A DNA stretch of 64,000 bases from Flavobacteriales bacterium (GTDB taxonomy: Bacteria; Bacteroidota; Bacteroidia; UBA10329). Shown here one piece after another: positions 20,187 to 28,815 of this stretch (positions within the stretch are counted from its first letter, which is position 1; each line of letters opens with the position of its first letter). The notes beneath the pieces are model-generated. The model did not search any database, had not been told where the DNA came from, and saw nothing but the letters and a program-made list of their open reading frames with translations. The DNA is taken from contig WGMW01000030.1 of NCBI GenBank assembly GCA_016124845.1, positions 1 through 64,000 of the forward strand, in the 5' to 3' direction. Position numbers and translations under genes: made by a program.

Positions 20187-22169
20187 CTACTGCTTCACCA
20201 ACCGCTGTGTAGCCACTTTCTTCTCATCCCGAACGGTGACCGAGTAAATGCCATGGCTCCAGTCAGATACAGGTAATGTGAACTGGTTCTGAACGGTAGC
20301 AACGTTTTTGGAGTAAACCACCTGTCCAAGGTTGTTCACCACAGAAATAGCAACTGATTTTTCAAACTCACTAAGATCGATGGTAAGTGTTTCCGTGGCT
20401 GGGTTCGGCCACATACGGAATGATTCGTTTTGGGTCGCTTCCTCAATTCCAGTATGTACCAACGGCCCCCAAGTGTAATCAATGGAAATGGTGTCGAACT
20501 GGATGCTGGCGTAGTAGGTCGAATCGCCATTTGCATCGGTGGTCCATGTTTCTTCATATTGCGACTGCGAGACCAGATTTTGGAAATTGCTGAAACTGCT
20601 GTACATCGCATCGTTTCCTACCACAAAGACCCACGTTTGTCCGCCATTTGTCGGGCATGCCCGATGTCCGTTTATCTCGCCAATGCAACTTCTTCTGGCA
20701 GCCACATAATTGTCGTCCTGTTTGCCAATGAGCCATAGACCATCTTCCACAATTTCGCTGAAAGCTGTGTCTGGCCAATGTAACGCAACATCCGTTCCCT
20801 GAAAAGGAAGAATCGGAGAAACAGGTTCAGGCCGATACATGACGAGTGCTACGTTATGCGACTGTTCCACATACGGTAGGTGCATGCTTGCGTGGTCATG
20901 GTCGTGATCTTTCCAATCAGCGGTCACCGGGCCAGAAGCACTGAAAACAGCGGTCACGCCAACGTTGGCCACAACGGGCCATTCCTGGTACCCGACCTTC
21001 CCTTTCCAAAAATCCTGAATAGAAGATAGCGTAACGCTTTGGTTCTTGAAAACCGCCACATCTTCACCACAGATCACCGTGCTTTTCGAAGCAGCACTCA
21101 GTCCTTCCGCAATGCTGGGGTACTGTTGAAGAGGGAAGCCGGACAGCGGTTGTAAAATGGAAAAATCCACCTGATTCCACAGATTTGAATCCTCCAAAAG
21201 CGTCACCGTTTGCGTGATCACTTCTGGGTGAAAGTAGGCTCCCGAACTCCATTGGAAAACCGTTTTATCAACGGAACTCATCGACTGGTTGATCACAAAT
21301 CCTTCCTCCAGCGTGTGGCCGACCGACATGATCGTATCAAGATTTGCAACCCATGAATCGGTGATGTCTGAAAAGTCGATAGAACTGGTTGCCAAGAATC
21401 CGCCTGCGTGCGAAGCGTTTGAAGGTGCGGGCCCGAGACCTGTAAGTAAATAGATGAGGCTGTTGTGGTTTTGCCCAAACGGATTCTCATACTTGCTGAC
21501 GTAGTTTCGGCCAGCGGCCGGAAAGAAGGAACCTTGGTCGTTCGCAAGCATCAGGATCTCCTTCAGCAACTTTTTGCTGGCCTGTGTGGCCATGTCTTTT
21601 ATCTGTGGATCCTGCGCAAAATCGGCCAGGTTCAGCAGTCCGCTCAGACAGTATGGACTGTAAGTGGAGGAGAAGAATTCGTAGAATCCGTAATCGATCT
21701 TCAGTTGCAGGTAATGCTTCAACCGCGCTTCCAATGTGGCATCGGCCGGGCGTCCTGTGTACTCGTGCATGATCCAATCGGAACTCATCCACATGATCAT
21801 GTGGTTCTCCGACCAATAGTTCCGGACGGTGTCTTCGTAATTGATCCAATATGGGACAGAATTCAATGGCGGGATGATCTGCGAATCGTACGCTCCGTTG
21901 CTAAGCATCATCACGCGAATCAGTTTAACAATGGTGAAATCGCTGGTTGAACGTGTTTGTAATGCCGAATAGATACTGTCCAGTTCCCCTTGGTCGACCG
22001 TTACACCTTCGTAGGCCTGAATTGTAATGGCATCGCCATTGAAATTGGTCAGAGCGCTGTCGATGTATTGTTGCCTACGGTCTTCAAATGTTTGTCCATT
22101 GGCCATTTGAGTTGATACGGCTACGATCGTTGCGACCGCAAAAAACGGAATGATGATGTGTTTGAACAT
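20187..22169 (-). CDS. Large T9SS type A cargo protein of unknown function
   Basis: ATG at 22169 is chosen over 22289 because it opens a signal peptide (MFKHIIIPFFAVATIVA...ANGQ). The C-terminal 85 residues are a T9SS type A sorting domain: MWPNPATETLTIDL, VVNNLGQVVYSK, HGIYSVTV and a final basic QRLVKQ. The 570-residue middle begins with a helical part (HMIMWMSSDWIMHEYTG, LKIDYGFYEF, SGLLNLADFA) followed by a beta-rich part with HDHDHASMHLPY and WVFVVGND. This helix-then-beta plan resembles chondroitin/heparin-type lyases and related toroid enzymes, but I do not recognise a defining motif, so I give no activity. The protein should be exported across the outer membrane and either released or held at the surface. 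It is divergent from the suf operon. Confidence 0.85.
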   Translation of the reverse strand: MFKHIIIPFFAVATIVAVSTQMANGQTFEDRRQQYIDSALTNFNGDAITIQAYEGVTVDQGELDSIYSALQTRSTSDFTIVKLIRVMMLSNGAYDSQIIPPLNSVPYWINYEDTVRNYWSENHMIMWMSSDWIMHEYTGRPADATLEARLKHYLQLKIDYGFYEFFSSTYSPYCLSGLLNLADFAQDPQIKDMATQASKKLLKEILMLANDQGSFFPAAGRNYVSKYENPFGQNHNSLIYLLTGLGPAPSNASHAGGFLATSSIDFSDITDSWVANLDTIMSVGHTLEEGFVINQSMSSVDKTVFQWSSGAYFHPEVITQTVTLLEDSNLWNQVDFSILQPLSGFPLQQYPSIAEGLSAASKSTVICGEDVAVFKNQSVTLSSIQDFWKGKVGYQEWPVVANVGVTAVFSASGPVTADWKDHDHDHASMHLPYVEQSHNVALVMYRPEPVSPILPFQGTDVALHWPDTAFSEIVEDGLWLIGKQDDNYVAARRSCIGEINGHRACPTNGGQTWVFVVGNDAMYSSFSNFQNLVSQSQYEETWTTDANGDSTYYASIQFDTISIDYTWGPLVHTGIEEATQNESFRMWPNPATETLTIDLSEFEKSVAISVVNNLGQVVYSKNVATVQNQFTLPVSDWSHGIYSVTVRDEKKVATQRLVKQ

Positions 22170-22260
22170 GGTGTGAAGTAAATGTTGCCCGAATGTAATG
22201 GAAACAATGCATGCATAGAAAGCAGGTGTTTGACATTGGTTTGACAAATGCATGACCTTA

Positions 22261-22277
22261 TTTAGAATTATTCCAAA
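22261..22277. promoter_or_regulatory. Upstream operator-like palindrome of suf operon (O1)
   Basis: TTTAGAATTATTCCAAA, an imperfect copy of the palindrome at 22341-22363 with one changed base per arm. It lies just upstream of the -33 element of the suf promoter. The shape (TTAGAATnATTC) resembles PerR/Fur-family 7-1-7 boxes; the factor is inferred only. Confidence 0.55.
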
Positions 22278-22293
22278 CAAATCGACCAAAAGC

Positions 22294-22324
22294 TTGGTGG
22301 CCTACCTCGATTGAGGTATTTTTG
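22294..22324 (+). promoter_or_regulatory. suf operon promoter
   Basis: TTG at 22294-22296, 20 bases of spacer, then TATTTTTG at 22317-22324, an exact match to the Bacteroidota TTG / TAnnTTTG pattern. Transcription would begin near 22330, giving a leader of about 55 bases that carries the second palindrome. Confidence 0.7.
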
Positions 22325-22340
22325 CCGTGAAATTCACGCT

Positions 22341-22363
22341 CTATTTAGAACCATTCTAAATAG
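22341..22363. promoter_or_regulatory. Downstream operator-like palindrome of suf operon (O2)
   Basis: Perfect inverted repeat CTATTTAGAA - CCA - TTCTAAATAG directly downstream of the predicted start site. Together with O1 it brackets the promoter, the arrangement expected for repression by a dimeric regulator at one or both sites. Confidence 0.6.
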
Positions 22364-22383
22364 AAAATGTTAGGTCGATAGGC

Positions 22384-22713
22384 ATGATAACAGTTTCAGA
22401 AAGCGCAAAAAAGAAGGCGGTAAGCCTGATGGAAGAAGATGGTAAAAACCCCATGGAGGCATTTATTCGTGTGGGTGTGAAAGGCGGTGGTTGTTCGGGA
22501 CTTTCGTACGAACTGACCTTCGACACCGACCTGAAAGAGGACGATAAGGTGTTTGAGAACAACGGAATCAAGGTAGTGGTTGATAAGAAAAGCTTCCTAT
22601 ACCTCATCGGAACCGAGTTGGATTATTCGGGCGGATTGAACGGAAAAGGCTTCGTTTTCAATAACCCGAATGCCAGCAGAACCTGTGGCTGTGGTGAGAG
22701 CTTCGCGGTTTAA
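22384..22713 (+). CDS. sufA: Iron-sulfur assembly A-type carrier (HesB/IscA family)
   Basis: A-type carrier that accepts Fe-S clusters from the SufBCD scaffold and passes them on. At 109 residues it has the usual family length and the three cluster-binding cysteines: C37 in GGGCSGLSY and C101/C103 in the C-terminal TCGCGESF. ATG at 22384 is the first start after the promoter and O2. First gene of the suf operon; sufB follows after 35 bases that contain a small AT-rich hairpin overlapping the stop codon. Confidence 0.95.
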   Translation: MITVSESAKKKAVSLMEEDGKNPMEAFIRVGVKGGGCSGLSYELTFDTDLKEDDKVFENNGIKVVVDKKSFLYLIGTELDYSGGLNGKGFVFNNPNASRTCGCGESFAV

Positions 22714-22732
22714 TTAGCACATTTGCTAATTA
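22711..22732 (+). repeat. Small AT-rich hairpin between sufA and sufB
   Basis: TAATTAGC - ACATTT - GCTAATTA, an 8-bp perfect stem whose left arm includes the sufA stop codon; a further TAGCTAATTA follows. There is no T-run, so it is not an obvious terminator. Confidence 0.6.
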
Positions 22733-22748
22733 GCTAATTATCAAAAAG

Positions 22749-24209
22749 ATGGCAGAGCAGAACACGTTACTGAAGGAATTCACCGAGAAGGAATACGAGT
22801 ACGGTTGGAGCATCGACATTGAGGCCGATCAGCTTCCGAAAGGGCTCAACGAGGAGATCGTTCGTGCAATTTCCACCAAGAAGAATGAGCCCAAGTGGCT
22901 GACCGAATGGCGATTGAAAGCGTTCCGCTATTGGTTGACGATGGAAGAGCCGACTTGGGCGCATGTCAAGTATCCGAAGATCGATTTTCAGGACATTATC
23001 TATTACTCGGCACCGAAGAAAAAGCCAGAGATCGGCAGTTTGGATGAAGTGGACGAGGAACTGCTTGCCACATTCGAAAAGCTGGGAATTTCGCTCGAAG
23101 AGCAGAAACGATTGTTGAATGTGGCAGGTTCGAATGTGGCGGTTGATGCCGTGTTCGATAGTGTGTCGGTGAAGACCACTTTTCAGGAAACGCTGCGCGA
23201 AAAAGGCATCATTTTTTGCTCGTTCAGCGAAGCAGTTCAGAACCATCCCGATTTGGTGAAAAAGTACCTCGGAAGTGTGGTTCCGTACACGGACAACTAT
23301 TACGCAACACTCAATTCGGCCGTATTCTCAGACGGTTCGTTCTGCTACATCCCGAAAGGCGTGCGTTGCCCGATGGAACTTTCCACATACTTCCGCATCA
23401 ATGCGATGAACACAGGGCAGTTCGAGCGAACACTGGTCATTGCAGATGAGGATAGCTACGTAAGTTATCTGGAAGGTTGCACTGCACCGCAGCGCGATGA
23501 AAATCAGCTACATGCAGCGGTTGTGGAACTGGTGGCATTGAAAGGTGCGGAGATCAAGTATTCAACTGTTCAGAACTGGTTCCCAGGCGATAAGAACGGA
23601 AAAGGCGGCATCTACAACTTCGTAACGAAGCGTGGCATATGTGCGGGCGATTACGCGAAGATTTCTTGGACGCAGGTGGAAACGGGTAGTGCCGTTACTT
23701 GGAAATATCCGTCAACGATCCTGAAAGGTGATAACACCATCGGAGAATTCTACTCCGTGGCCGTGACGAACAACTACCAGCAGGCAGATACGGGAACCAA
23801 AATGATCCACTTGGGAAAGAATACCAAGAGCACGGTCATCAGTAAAGGAATTTCGGCAGGGAAGAGCAACAACTCGTACCGCGGATTGGTGCGAATTGGG
23901 AAGAACGCGACCAATGCGCGCAACTTCTCGCAATGCGATTCGCTGCTACTGAGCGACACGAGCGGGGCGCATACGTTCCCGTACATCGAATGCGGAAATA
24001 AGACCGCAAAAGTGGAGCACGAAGCCACCACAAGCAAGGTGGGCGAAGACCAGATTTTCTACTGTAATCAGCGTGGTTTGGACACCGAGCAGGCCATCGG
24101 CCTCATCGTGAATGGATATTGTAAAGAAGTGTTGAACAAGTTACCGATGGAGTTTGCCGTGGAAGCGCAAAAACTGCTGTCGGTCTCCTTGGAAGGCAGC
24201 GTTGGATAA
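22749..24209 (+). CDS. sufB: Fe-S cluster assembly protein SufB
   Basis: Core scaffold subunit of the SufBCD complex, on which Fe-S clusters are built in the cytoplasm. The 486-residue product is full length and carries the family blocks [22 protein letters not shown] (part: [12 protein letters not shown]), [20 protein letters not shown] (20 residues), [19 protein letters not shown] and the C-terminal GQIFY-like [12 protein letters not shown] followed by IVNGY. The conserved cysteine in LEGCTAP and the histidines of the beta-helix are present. It is followed by a CACAGA-type palindrome before sufC, which is unusual inside an operon whose products are needed in fixed ratio. Confidence 0.97.
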   Translation: MAEQNTLLKEFTEKEYEYGWSIDIEADQLPKGLNEEIVRAISTKKNEPKWLTEWRLKAFRYWLTMEEPTWAHVKYPKIDFQDIIYYSAPKKKPEIGSLDEVDEELLATFEKLGISLEEQKRLLNVAGSNVAVDAVFDSVSVKTTFQETLREKGIIFCSFSEAVQNHPDLVKKYLGSVVPYTDNYYATLNSAVFSDGSFCYIPKGVRCPMELSTYFRINAMNTGQFERTLVIADEDSYVSYLEGCTAPQRDENQLHAAVVELVALKGAEIKYSTVQNWFPGDKNGKGGIYNFVTKRGICAGDYAKISWTQVETGSAVTWKYPSTILKGDNTIGEFYSVAVTNNYQQADTGTKMIHLGKNTKSTVISKGISAGKSNNSYRGLVRIGKNATNARNFSQCDSLLLSDTSGAHTFPYIECGNKTAKVEHEATTSKVGEDQIFYCNQRGLDTEQAIGLIVNGYCKEVLNKLPMEFAVEAQKLLSVSLEGSVG

Positions 24210-24220
24210 AAATGATAATT

Positions 24221-24306
24221 AACCACAGAGTTCACGGAGAATGCACAAAGAACACGGAGAAAATCTCTGTGAACTCTGTGAAATTCCCTTTGTGTCCTCT
24301 GTGGTA
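24221..24306. repeat. CACAGA-type palindromic element, copy 3 (inside suf operon)
   Basis: AACCACAGAGTTCACGGAGA on the left pairs with TCTCTGTGAACTCTGTG and the terminal CCTCTGTGGT on the right, with one mismatch in the longest arm. It separates sufB from sufC, which otherwise are tightly packed genes. Confidence 0.85.
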
Positions 24307-24317
24307 AAAGAAGAAAA

Positions 24318-25082
24318 ATGAGTTTACTGAGTATCAAAAACCTGAAAGCCCGTGTAGAGGAGAAGGACATCCTCAAAGGGTTCAACTTGGAAGTAAATCC
24401 AGGTGAAGTGCATGCCATTATGGGACCCAACGGTTCTGGAAAGAGCACGTTGGCTTCCGTTCTCGCAGGAAATGAGAGCTACGAAGTAACCGATGGCGAA
24501 GTCGAGTTTGATGGGAAAGACCTGTTGGACATGGAGCCAGAAGAGCGTGCTCGCGAAGGGCTGTTCTTGGCATTCCAGTATCCTGTGGAAATTCCTGGCG
24601 TGAGCAACGTGAATTTCATGAAATCTGCGGTGGCAGAGATCAGAAAGCACCGTGGTCTTGAGCCATTCGAAGCCAAAGACTTTCTCGCTTACATGAAGCA
24701 GAAAAAGGAATTGGTCGAGTTGAGTGGAAACTTGGCTGGCCGTTCGGTAAACGAAGGTTTTTCGGGCGGTGAGAAGAAGCGAAACGAGATCTTCCAAATG
24801 GCGATGCTCGAACCGAAGTTGGCCATCTTGGATGAAACGGACAGCGGCCTCGATATTGACGCACTTCGTATCGTTGCAAACGGTGTGAACAAGCTCAAAT
24901 CGAAGAACAACGCTTTCATCGTCATTACGCACTATCAAAGACTTTTAGATTACATCGTACCTGATTTTGTTCATGTGTTGTACAACGGCAGAATTGTACG
25001 TTCGGGCACAAAGGAATTGGCGCTTGAGTTGGAAGAAAAAGGCTACGATTGGATCAAGGACGAAGTAGCGGCAGAAGCATGA
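24318..25082 (+). CDS. sufC: Fe-S assembly ATPase SufC
   Basis: ABC-type ATPase of the SufBCD complex; ATP binding drives the conformational change needed for cluster assembly. Walker A GPNGSGKST at 36-44, the Suf-specific signature FSGGEKKR at 148-155, and Walker B LAILDETDSGLD at 168-179; the length of 254 is typical and there are no membrane segments. Start ATG 24318 comes 12 bases after the palindromic element. Its stop overlaps the next start (ATGA at 25079-25082), so sufC and sufD are probably translationally coupled. Confidence 0.97.
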   Translation: MSLLSIKNLKARVEEKDILKGFNLEVNPGEVHAIMGPNGSGKSTLASVLAGNESYEVTDGEVEFDGKDLLDMEPEERAREGLFLAFQYPVEIPGVSNVNFMKSAVAEIRKHRGLEPFEAKDFLAYMKQKKELVELSGNLAGRSVNEGFSGGEKKRNEIFQMAMLEPKLAILDETDSGLDIDALRIVANGVNKLKSKNNAFIVITHYQRLLDYIVPDFVHVLYNGRIVRSGTKELALELEEKGYDWIKDEVAAEA

Positions 25083-26266
25083 GCGAAGCGATGACAACAT
25101 CGATTTTATCTGAGTTGATTTCAGGGGCGAAAGCTGCCGATGCAGAGTGCGTTTTAGCGCAAGAAGCCGAAGCGTTTCTGGCCGAAAACGGTATTCCATC
25201 CAAGAAGCACGAGGATTGGAAATACACCAACATCAAGCGGTTGTTTGATAACGGTTTGGAGTTGGTTTCTGCCAAGGATGTGAGTTTCAATTCCGTTGAT
25301 GGTGTGGAGGCGCGATTGATGGCATCAATGCCAGAGGGCAGACAGCCAGGTTTCACGGGCATTCACACCAAAGAAGCACATGCGGCTTTGAACACCGCGC
25401 TTTTCGAGAAAGTGTTGGTGGTTCGCGTGAAGAAGGGAATGCAGGTTTCGGATGAATTGATCCTGAACCAAGCGATTGAGTATGCTGGAAACAACTTCGC
25501 GGCAACGCGGTTACTGATCGAGTTGGAAGACAACGCTTCGCTGAAATGCCAACTGCATTTTACGGGCTCGAATGCTTCGGAGAAATCGCTGCACAATCAT
25601 GTGACTGAGATCTTCGTTGGGCAGAATTCTCAGCTTGAATTCAATATTGTTCAGGAGATTACCGAAGGAAACTTGGTGAACACTACGGAGGTTTTCTGTC
25701 AACGCGATGCGAATTTCACCACCAACACATTCCAGTTGAGCGGAAAATTGCTTCGCAATAACCTTAACATCCGCCTGCAAGGCGAAAACGCAGAAACGCA
25801 TCTGAACGGTTTCTACATGCTGAAAGGCAGGGAATTGTTCGATAATCACACGTTAGTGGATCACCTCGTGCCGCATTGCGATAGCAACGAAACCTACCGT
25901 GGCATTTTGGGTGGAAAGAGTACGGGTGTGTTCAACGGAAAAGTGTTCGTGCATCCTGATGCGCAGAAGACGAACGGCTACCAGCAGAACAACAATATTC
26001 TGCTGACCGATGATGCTACTATGAACTCGAAGCCTGAGTTGGAGATCTATGCCGATGACGTGCGTTGCTCGCATGGAAGTACCACGGGTCAGTTGGATGA
26101 GGACGCGGTATTTTACCTTCGCGCCAGAGGTTTGGATGAGTTCGGGGCAACAGCTTTGCTACTGACGGCCTTCGCGGGCGAGGTTTTGAACAGCGTTTCG
26201 AGCGAAGAATTGCGTAATATTCTCGAACAGAAAATTCAGGCGAAGCTGAAAGAAATGCGAGCATGA
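25079..26266 (+). CDS. sufD: Fe-S cluster assembly protein SufD
   Basis: Partner scaffold of SufB in the SufBCD complex. ATG 25079, overlapping the sufC stop by four bases, is preferred over the earlier in-frame codon at 25049, which lies inside sufC. The 395-residue product shows the SufD blocks HEDWKYTNIK near the N-terminus, LVDHLVPHCDSNETYRGI, KVFVHPDAQKTNGYQQN and the C-terminal DDVRCSHGSTTGQLDEDAVF. These include the HPDAQKT and CSHG motifs diagnostic of the SufB/SufD beta-helix interface. The stop overlaps sufS by ATGA (26263-26266). Confidence 0.96.
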   Translation: MSEAMTTSILSELISGAKAADAECVLAQEAEAFLAENGIPSKKHEDWKYTNIKRLFDNGLELVSAKDVSFNSVDGVEARLMASMPEGRQPGFTGIHTKEAHAALNTALFEKVLVVRVKKGMQVSDELILNQAIEYAGNNFAATRLLIELEDNASLKCQLHFTGSNASEKSLHNHVTEIFVGQNSQLEFNIVQEITEGNLVNTTEVFCQRDANFTTNTFQLSGKLLRNNLNIRLQGENAETHLNGFYMLKGRELFDNHTLVDHLVPHCDSNETYRGILGGKSTGVFNGKVFVHPDAQKTNGYQQNNNILLTDDATMNSKPELEIYADDVRCSHGSTTGQLDEDAVFYLRARGLDEFGATALLLTAFAGEVLNSVSSEELRNILEQKIQAKLKEMRA

Positions 26267-27489
26267 GCGAGACGCTGGTGGATATTGAAAGCATACGGGC
26301 GCAGTTCCCAATTCTACAAAGAGAGGTCAACGGCAAGCCGCTGATCTACTTCGACAACGGGGCAACTTCACAGAAACCGCAGTCGGTCATTGATGCAATC
26401 ACCCACTATTACGAGCACGAGAACAGCAACATTCACCGTGGTGTGCATACGCTGAGCCAAGAGGCGACTTCGGCCTACGAGGACGTACGTAAAAAGGTGC
26501 AGAAATTCATCAATGCCGAGCACGACCACGAGATCATTTTCACTTCAGGAACCACGGGCGGCATCAACTTGGTGGCCAGTTCGTTTGGAGAAAACCTTGT
26601 TAGAAAAGGCGATGAAATTCTTATCACCGCCATGGAGCACCACAGTAATATCGTGCCGTGGCAAATGCTTTGCGAGCGGAAAGGCGCACACCTTAAAGTG
26701 GTGCCGATCAGCAAGGAAGGTGAACTCGATCTGGAGGAATACGAGCGGTTGATCGGACCGAAAACCGAGCTCATTTCGTTGGTGCATGTTTCCAACTCTT
26801 TGGGCACCATCAACCCGATCAAAAAGATGATCGATATTGCGCATGCGCAGAACATTCCTGTGTTGATTGATGGTGCGCAGGCCATTCACCACACGCCAGT
26901 GGATGTTCGAGAATTGGATTGCGATTTCTACGTCTTTTCATCACACAAAATGTATGGCCCGACAGGTGTCGGAATTCTCTACGGCAAGGAAGAATTGCTG
27001 AACGATATGGCGCCTTATCAGGGTGGTGGCGATATGATCAAGAATGTGACGTTCGAGAAGACGATCTACAACGACCTTCCGCACAAATTCGAGGCGGGAA
27101 CGCCCAATATTGCAGGCGGAATTGGATTGGGCGCGGCCATCGATTTCATCAACAGTATCGGTTACGATTTTATCATGCAACACGAAGCTGAACTGTCACG
27201 ATTTGCCACTAGTCAATTGCGCGACATCAAAGGTTTGCGGTTCATCGGCACGGCCAAAGAACGTGCGGGTTTGGTTTCGTTTGTATTGGATGGCATTCAT
27301 CCGTACGACACGGGTGTGATCTTGGATAAACTGGGTCTTGCGTTGCGAACGGGACATCATTGCACGCAGCCCGTCATGACCTTTTTTGAAGTGCCAGGAA
27401 CCGTACGCGCGTCATTTGCGGTGTACAACACGAAACAAGAAGTCATCCGACTTGTTGAAGGAATAGAGCGTGTTAAAAGAATGTTTTAA
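26263..27489 (+). CDS. sufS: Cysteine desulfurase SufS
   Basis: PLP enzyme that takes sulfur from L-cysteine and, stimulated by SufE, supplies it to the SufBCD scaffold. The 408 residues are full length. PLP-binding lysine K229 lies in SSHKMYGPTG; the persulfide cysteine is C367 in RTGHHCTQPVM; EHHSNIVPWQ and DGAQAIHH bind the cofactor. Start ATG overlaps the sufD stop. After sufS the operon is interrupted by a toxin-antitoxin pair before sufE, although sufE is its functional partner. Confidence 0.97.
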   Translation: MSETLVDIESIRAQFPILQREVNGKPLIYFDNGATSQKPQSVIDAITHYYEHENSNIHRGVHTLSQEATSAYEDVRKKVQKFINAEHDHEIIFTSGTTGGINLVASSFGENLVRKGDEILITAMEHHSNIVPWQMLCERKGAHLKVVPISKEGELDLEEYERLIGPKTELISLVHVSNSLGTINPIKKMIDIAHAQNIPVLIDGAQAIHHTPVDVRELDCDFYVFSSHKMYGPTGVGILYGKEELLNDMAPYQGGGDMIKNVTFEKTIYNDLPHKFEAGTPNIAGGIGLGAAIDFINSIGYDFIMQHEAELSRFATSQLRDIKGLRFIGTAKERAGLVSFVLDGIHPYDTGVILDKLGLALRTGHHCTQPVMTFFEVPGTVRASFAVYNTKQEVIRLVEGIERVKRMF

Positions 27490-27501
27490 AGCGGACTTCG
27501 G

Positions 27502-27509
27502 TATCTTTA
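27502..27509 (+). promoter_or_regulatory. Candidate -7 element of the first toxin-antitoxin pair
   Basis: TATCTTTA, one base from TAnnTTTG, 18 bases upstream of the antitoxin ATG and downstream of the sufS stop. If real, the toxin-antitoxin pair and possibly sufE onward can be transcribed without the suf promoter. Confidence 0.35.
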
Positions 27510-27527
27510 AGTATAAAATCAGAAGCC

Positions 27528-27761
27528 ATGACAGCAGTACAACTCAAAACAAGAATAAAGGAACGGTTGGAAAAGACCGATGACCCTAAGTTGCTTGAAG
27601 CGGTCTATGAGATGCTTAAAGCCGCTGAAGATGAAGTGGTCAAGTTCACACCAGAGCAGCGCGCCCGTGTAATGCGTGGACTGGAGCAGATGAGGAACGG
27701 AGAGGTATGCTCGCATGAGGAAACGATTGAGGATTTGCGAGAATGGTTGAAAAAGAAGTGA
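27528..27761 (+). CDS. Antitoxin-like small helical protein
   Basis: A 77-residue, highly charged helical protein directly upstream of a RelE/ParE-like toxin and overlapping it by 19 bases, the usual antitoxin position. The C-terminal third (EEKTI-like ETIEDLREWLKKK) looks like a toxin-binding helix. I do not see a clear ribbon-helix-helix DNA-binding part, so it belongs to the short addiction-module antitoxins seen in Bacteroidota. It sits between sufS and sufE. Confidence 0.75.
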   Translation: MTAVQLKTRIKERLEKTDDPKLLEAVYEMLKAAEDEVVKFTPEQRARVMRGLEQMRNGEVCSHEETIEDLREWLKKK

Positions 27762-28039
27762 TCTGGACGGGTGAGGCTAAGTTCGATGTCCAGAACATTC
27801 TTGATTATTGGATTGAACGGAATGGTTCTCCCACATACTCTGAGAAACTGCTTGATGAGTTCGATGAAATGGGAGAACAGATCGGAAAATATCCTTCAAT
27901 TGGAAAGACCACGGAAATTGAAGATGTTCGATACGCGATTGTACGAACGTATGCGATTACTTACCACATATCTGAGAACATCATTCACATCCTATCTGTT
28001 TGGGATGAGAGACGCGACCCTGAAACACGACCGGTCTGA
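27743..28039 (+). CDS. RelE/ParE-superfamily toxin
   Basis: 98 residues with the RelE/ParE fold: an N-terminal helical hairpin (AKFDVQNILDYWIER, YSEKLLDEFDE), a KYPSIGK turn, the strand pair RYAIVRTYAITYHI, and the terminal strand IIHILSVWDERRDP. WDxRxDP at the end is typical of ParE-type toxins of this phylum. RelE members cut mRNA on ribosomes and ParE members poison gyrase; sequence alone does not decide here. The start is internal to the antitoxin gene. The toxin stop is nine bases before the sufE ATG, so the pair is embedded in the operon. Confidence 0.85.
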   Translation: MVEKEVIWTGEAKFDVQNILDYWIERNGSPTYSEKLLDEFDEMGEQIGKYPSIGKTTEIEDVRYAIVRTYAITYHISENIIHILSVWDERRDPETRPV

Positions 28040-28048
28040 ATTTTGAAA

Positions 28049-28492
28049 ATGATAGCATTGACAACGATAGAGGAGAAAGAACAGGAGATCATCGAGGAGT
28101 TTTCGCTTTTTGATGATTGGATGGACAAGTACGAGCACATCATCGGACTTGGGAAGGAACTGCCACTGATAGAGGAAAGTCTGAAAACGGACGACTTGCT
28201 GATCAAAGGCTGTCAGAGCCGCGTTTGGCTTCATGCCAAGCTGGAAAATAGCAAAGTGATTTTCACAGCCGATAGCGATGCCATCATCACCAAAGGCATA
28301 ATTAACCTGCTTATCCGGGTGCTTTCTGGCGAAAAACCAGATGATATTGTGAATGCCGACATGACCTTCATCGACCAGATCGGATTGAAGGAGCATTTGT
28401 CGCCAACACGTTCGAACGGATTAGTGAGCATGGTGAAGCAGATGAAGCTGTACGCGCTGGCATTCAAAACCCAACTGAACAACCCGTCATGA
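28049..28492 (+). CDS. sufE: Sulfur acceptor SufE
   Basis: Accepts persulfide from SufS and passes it to SufBCD. ATG 28049 is chosen over a TTG six bases earlier. The 147-residue product has the SufE fold: FDDWMDKYEHIIGLGKELP, the active cysteine C55 in LIKGCQSRVWLH, and GLVSMVKQMK at the C-terminus. It overlaps the sufT-like gene by four bases (ATGA at 28489-28492). The upstream neighbour is the toxin gene rather than sufS. Confidence 0.95.
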   Translation: MIALTTIEEKEQEIIEEFSLFDDWMDKYEHIIGLGKELPLIEESLKTDDLLIKGCQSRVWLHAKLENSKVIFTADSDAIITKGIINLLIRVLSGEKPDDIVNADMTFIDQIGLKEHLSPTRSNGLVSMVKQMKLYALAFKTQLNNPS

Positions 28493-28815
28493 GCCTTTCG
28501 TACGATGAAGTGAAGCAACTGGAAGAGCGCATCATTGATGTGTTGCGCACGGTTTACGACCCGGAAATTCCAGTGGATATTTACGAGTTGGGGTTGATCT
28601 ACGAAGTGAAAGTAGATGCTGATGGAAAGGCCGATGTGCTGATGACGTTGACTTCGCCAAGCTGCCCAGTTGCCGAGAGTTTGCCGCTCGAAGTGGAAGA
28701 AAAAGTCCGTGGCGTGAAAGGCGTTACGCAAGGCAAGGTAGAACTCACCTTCGACCCACCTTGGGACAAGGACATGATGAGCGAAGCAGCTTTGCTTGAA
28801 CTTGGCTTTATGTAA
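28489..28815 (+). CDS. sufT: SufT-like DUF59/MIP18 Fe-S maturation protein
   Basis: 108 residues of the DUF59 (MIP18) family, which helps load Fe-S clusters on client proteins. Diagnostic pieces are VYDPEIPVDIYELGLIY, LTSPSCPVAE with the conserved cysteine, and the C-terminal FDPPWDKDMMSEAALLELG. Overlaps sufE by ATGA and overlaps the following membrane-protein gene by one base (TAATG). This order, sufE then DUF59 then DUF2480, is a normal Bacteroidota arrangement. Confidence 0.93.
   Translation: MSLSYDEVKQLEERIIDVLRTVYDPEIPVDIYELGLIYEVKVDADGKADVLMTLTSPSCPVAESLPLEVEEKVRGVKGVTQGKVELTFDPPWDKDMMSEAALLELGFM

Noticed and set aside
24010-24330. Terminator ending the suf operon after sufB
   Set aside because: The CACAGA palindrome has no T-run after its right arm on the plus strand, and the sufC-sufD-sufS genes continue directly; it is better treated as a repeat.
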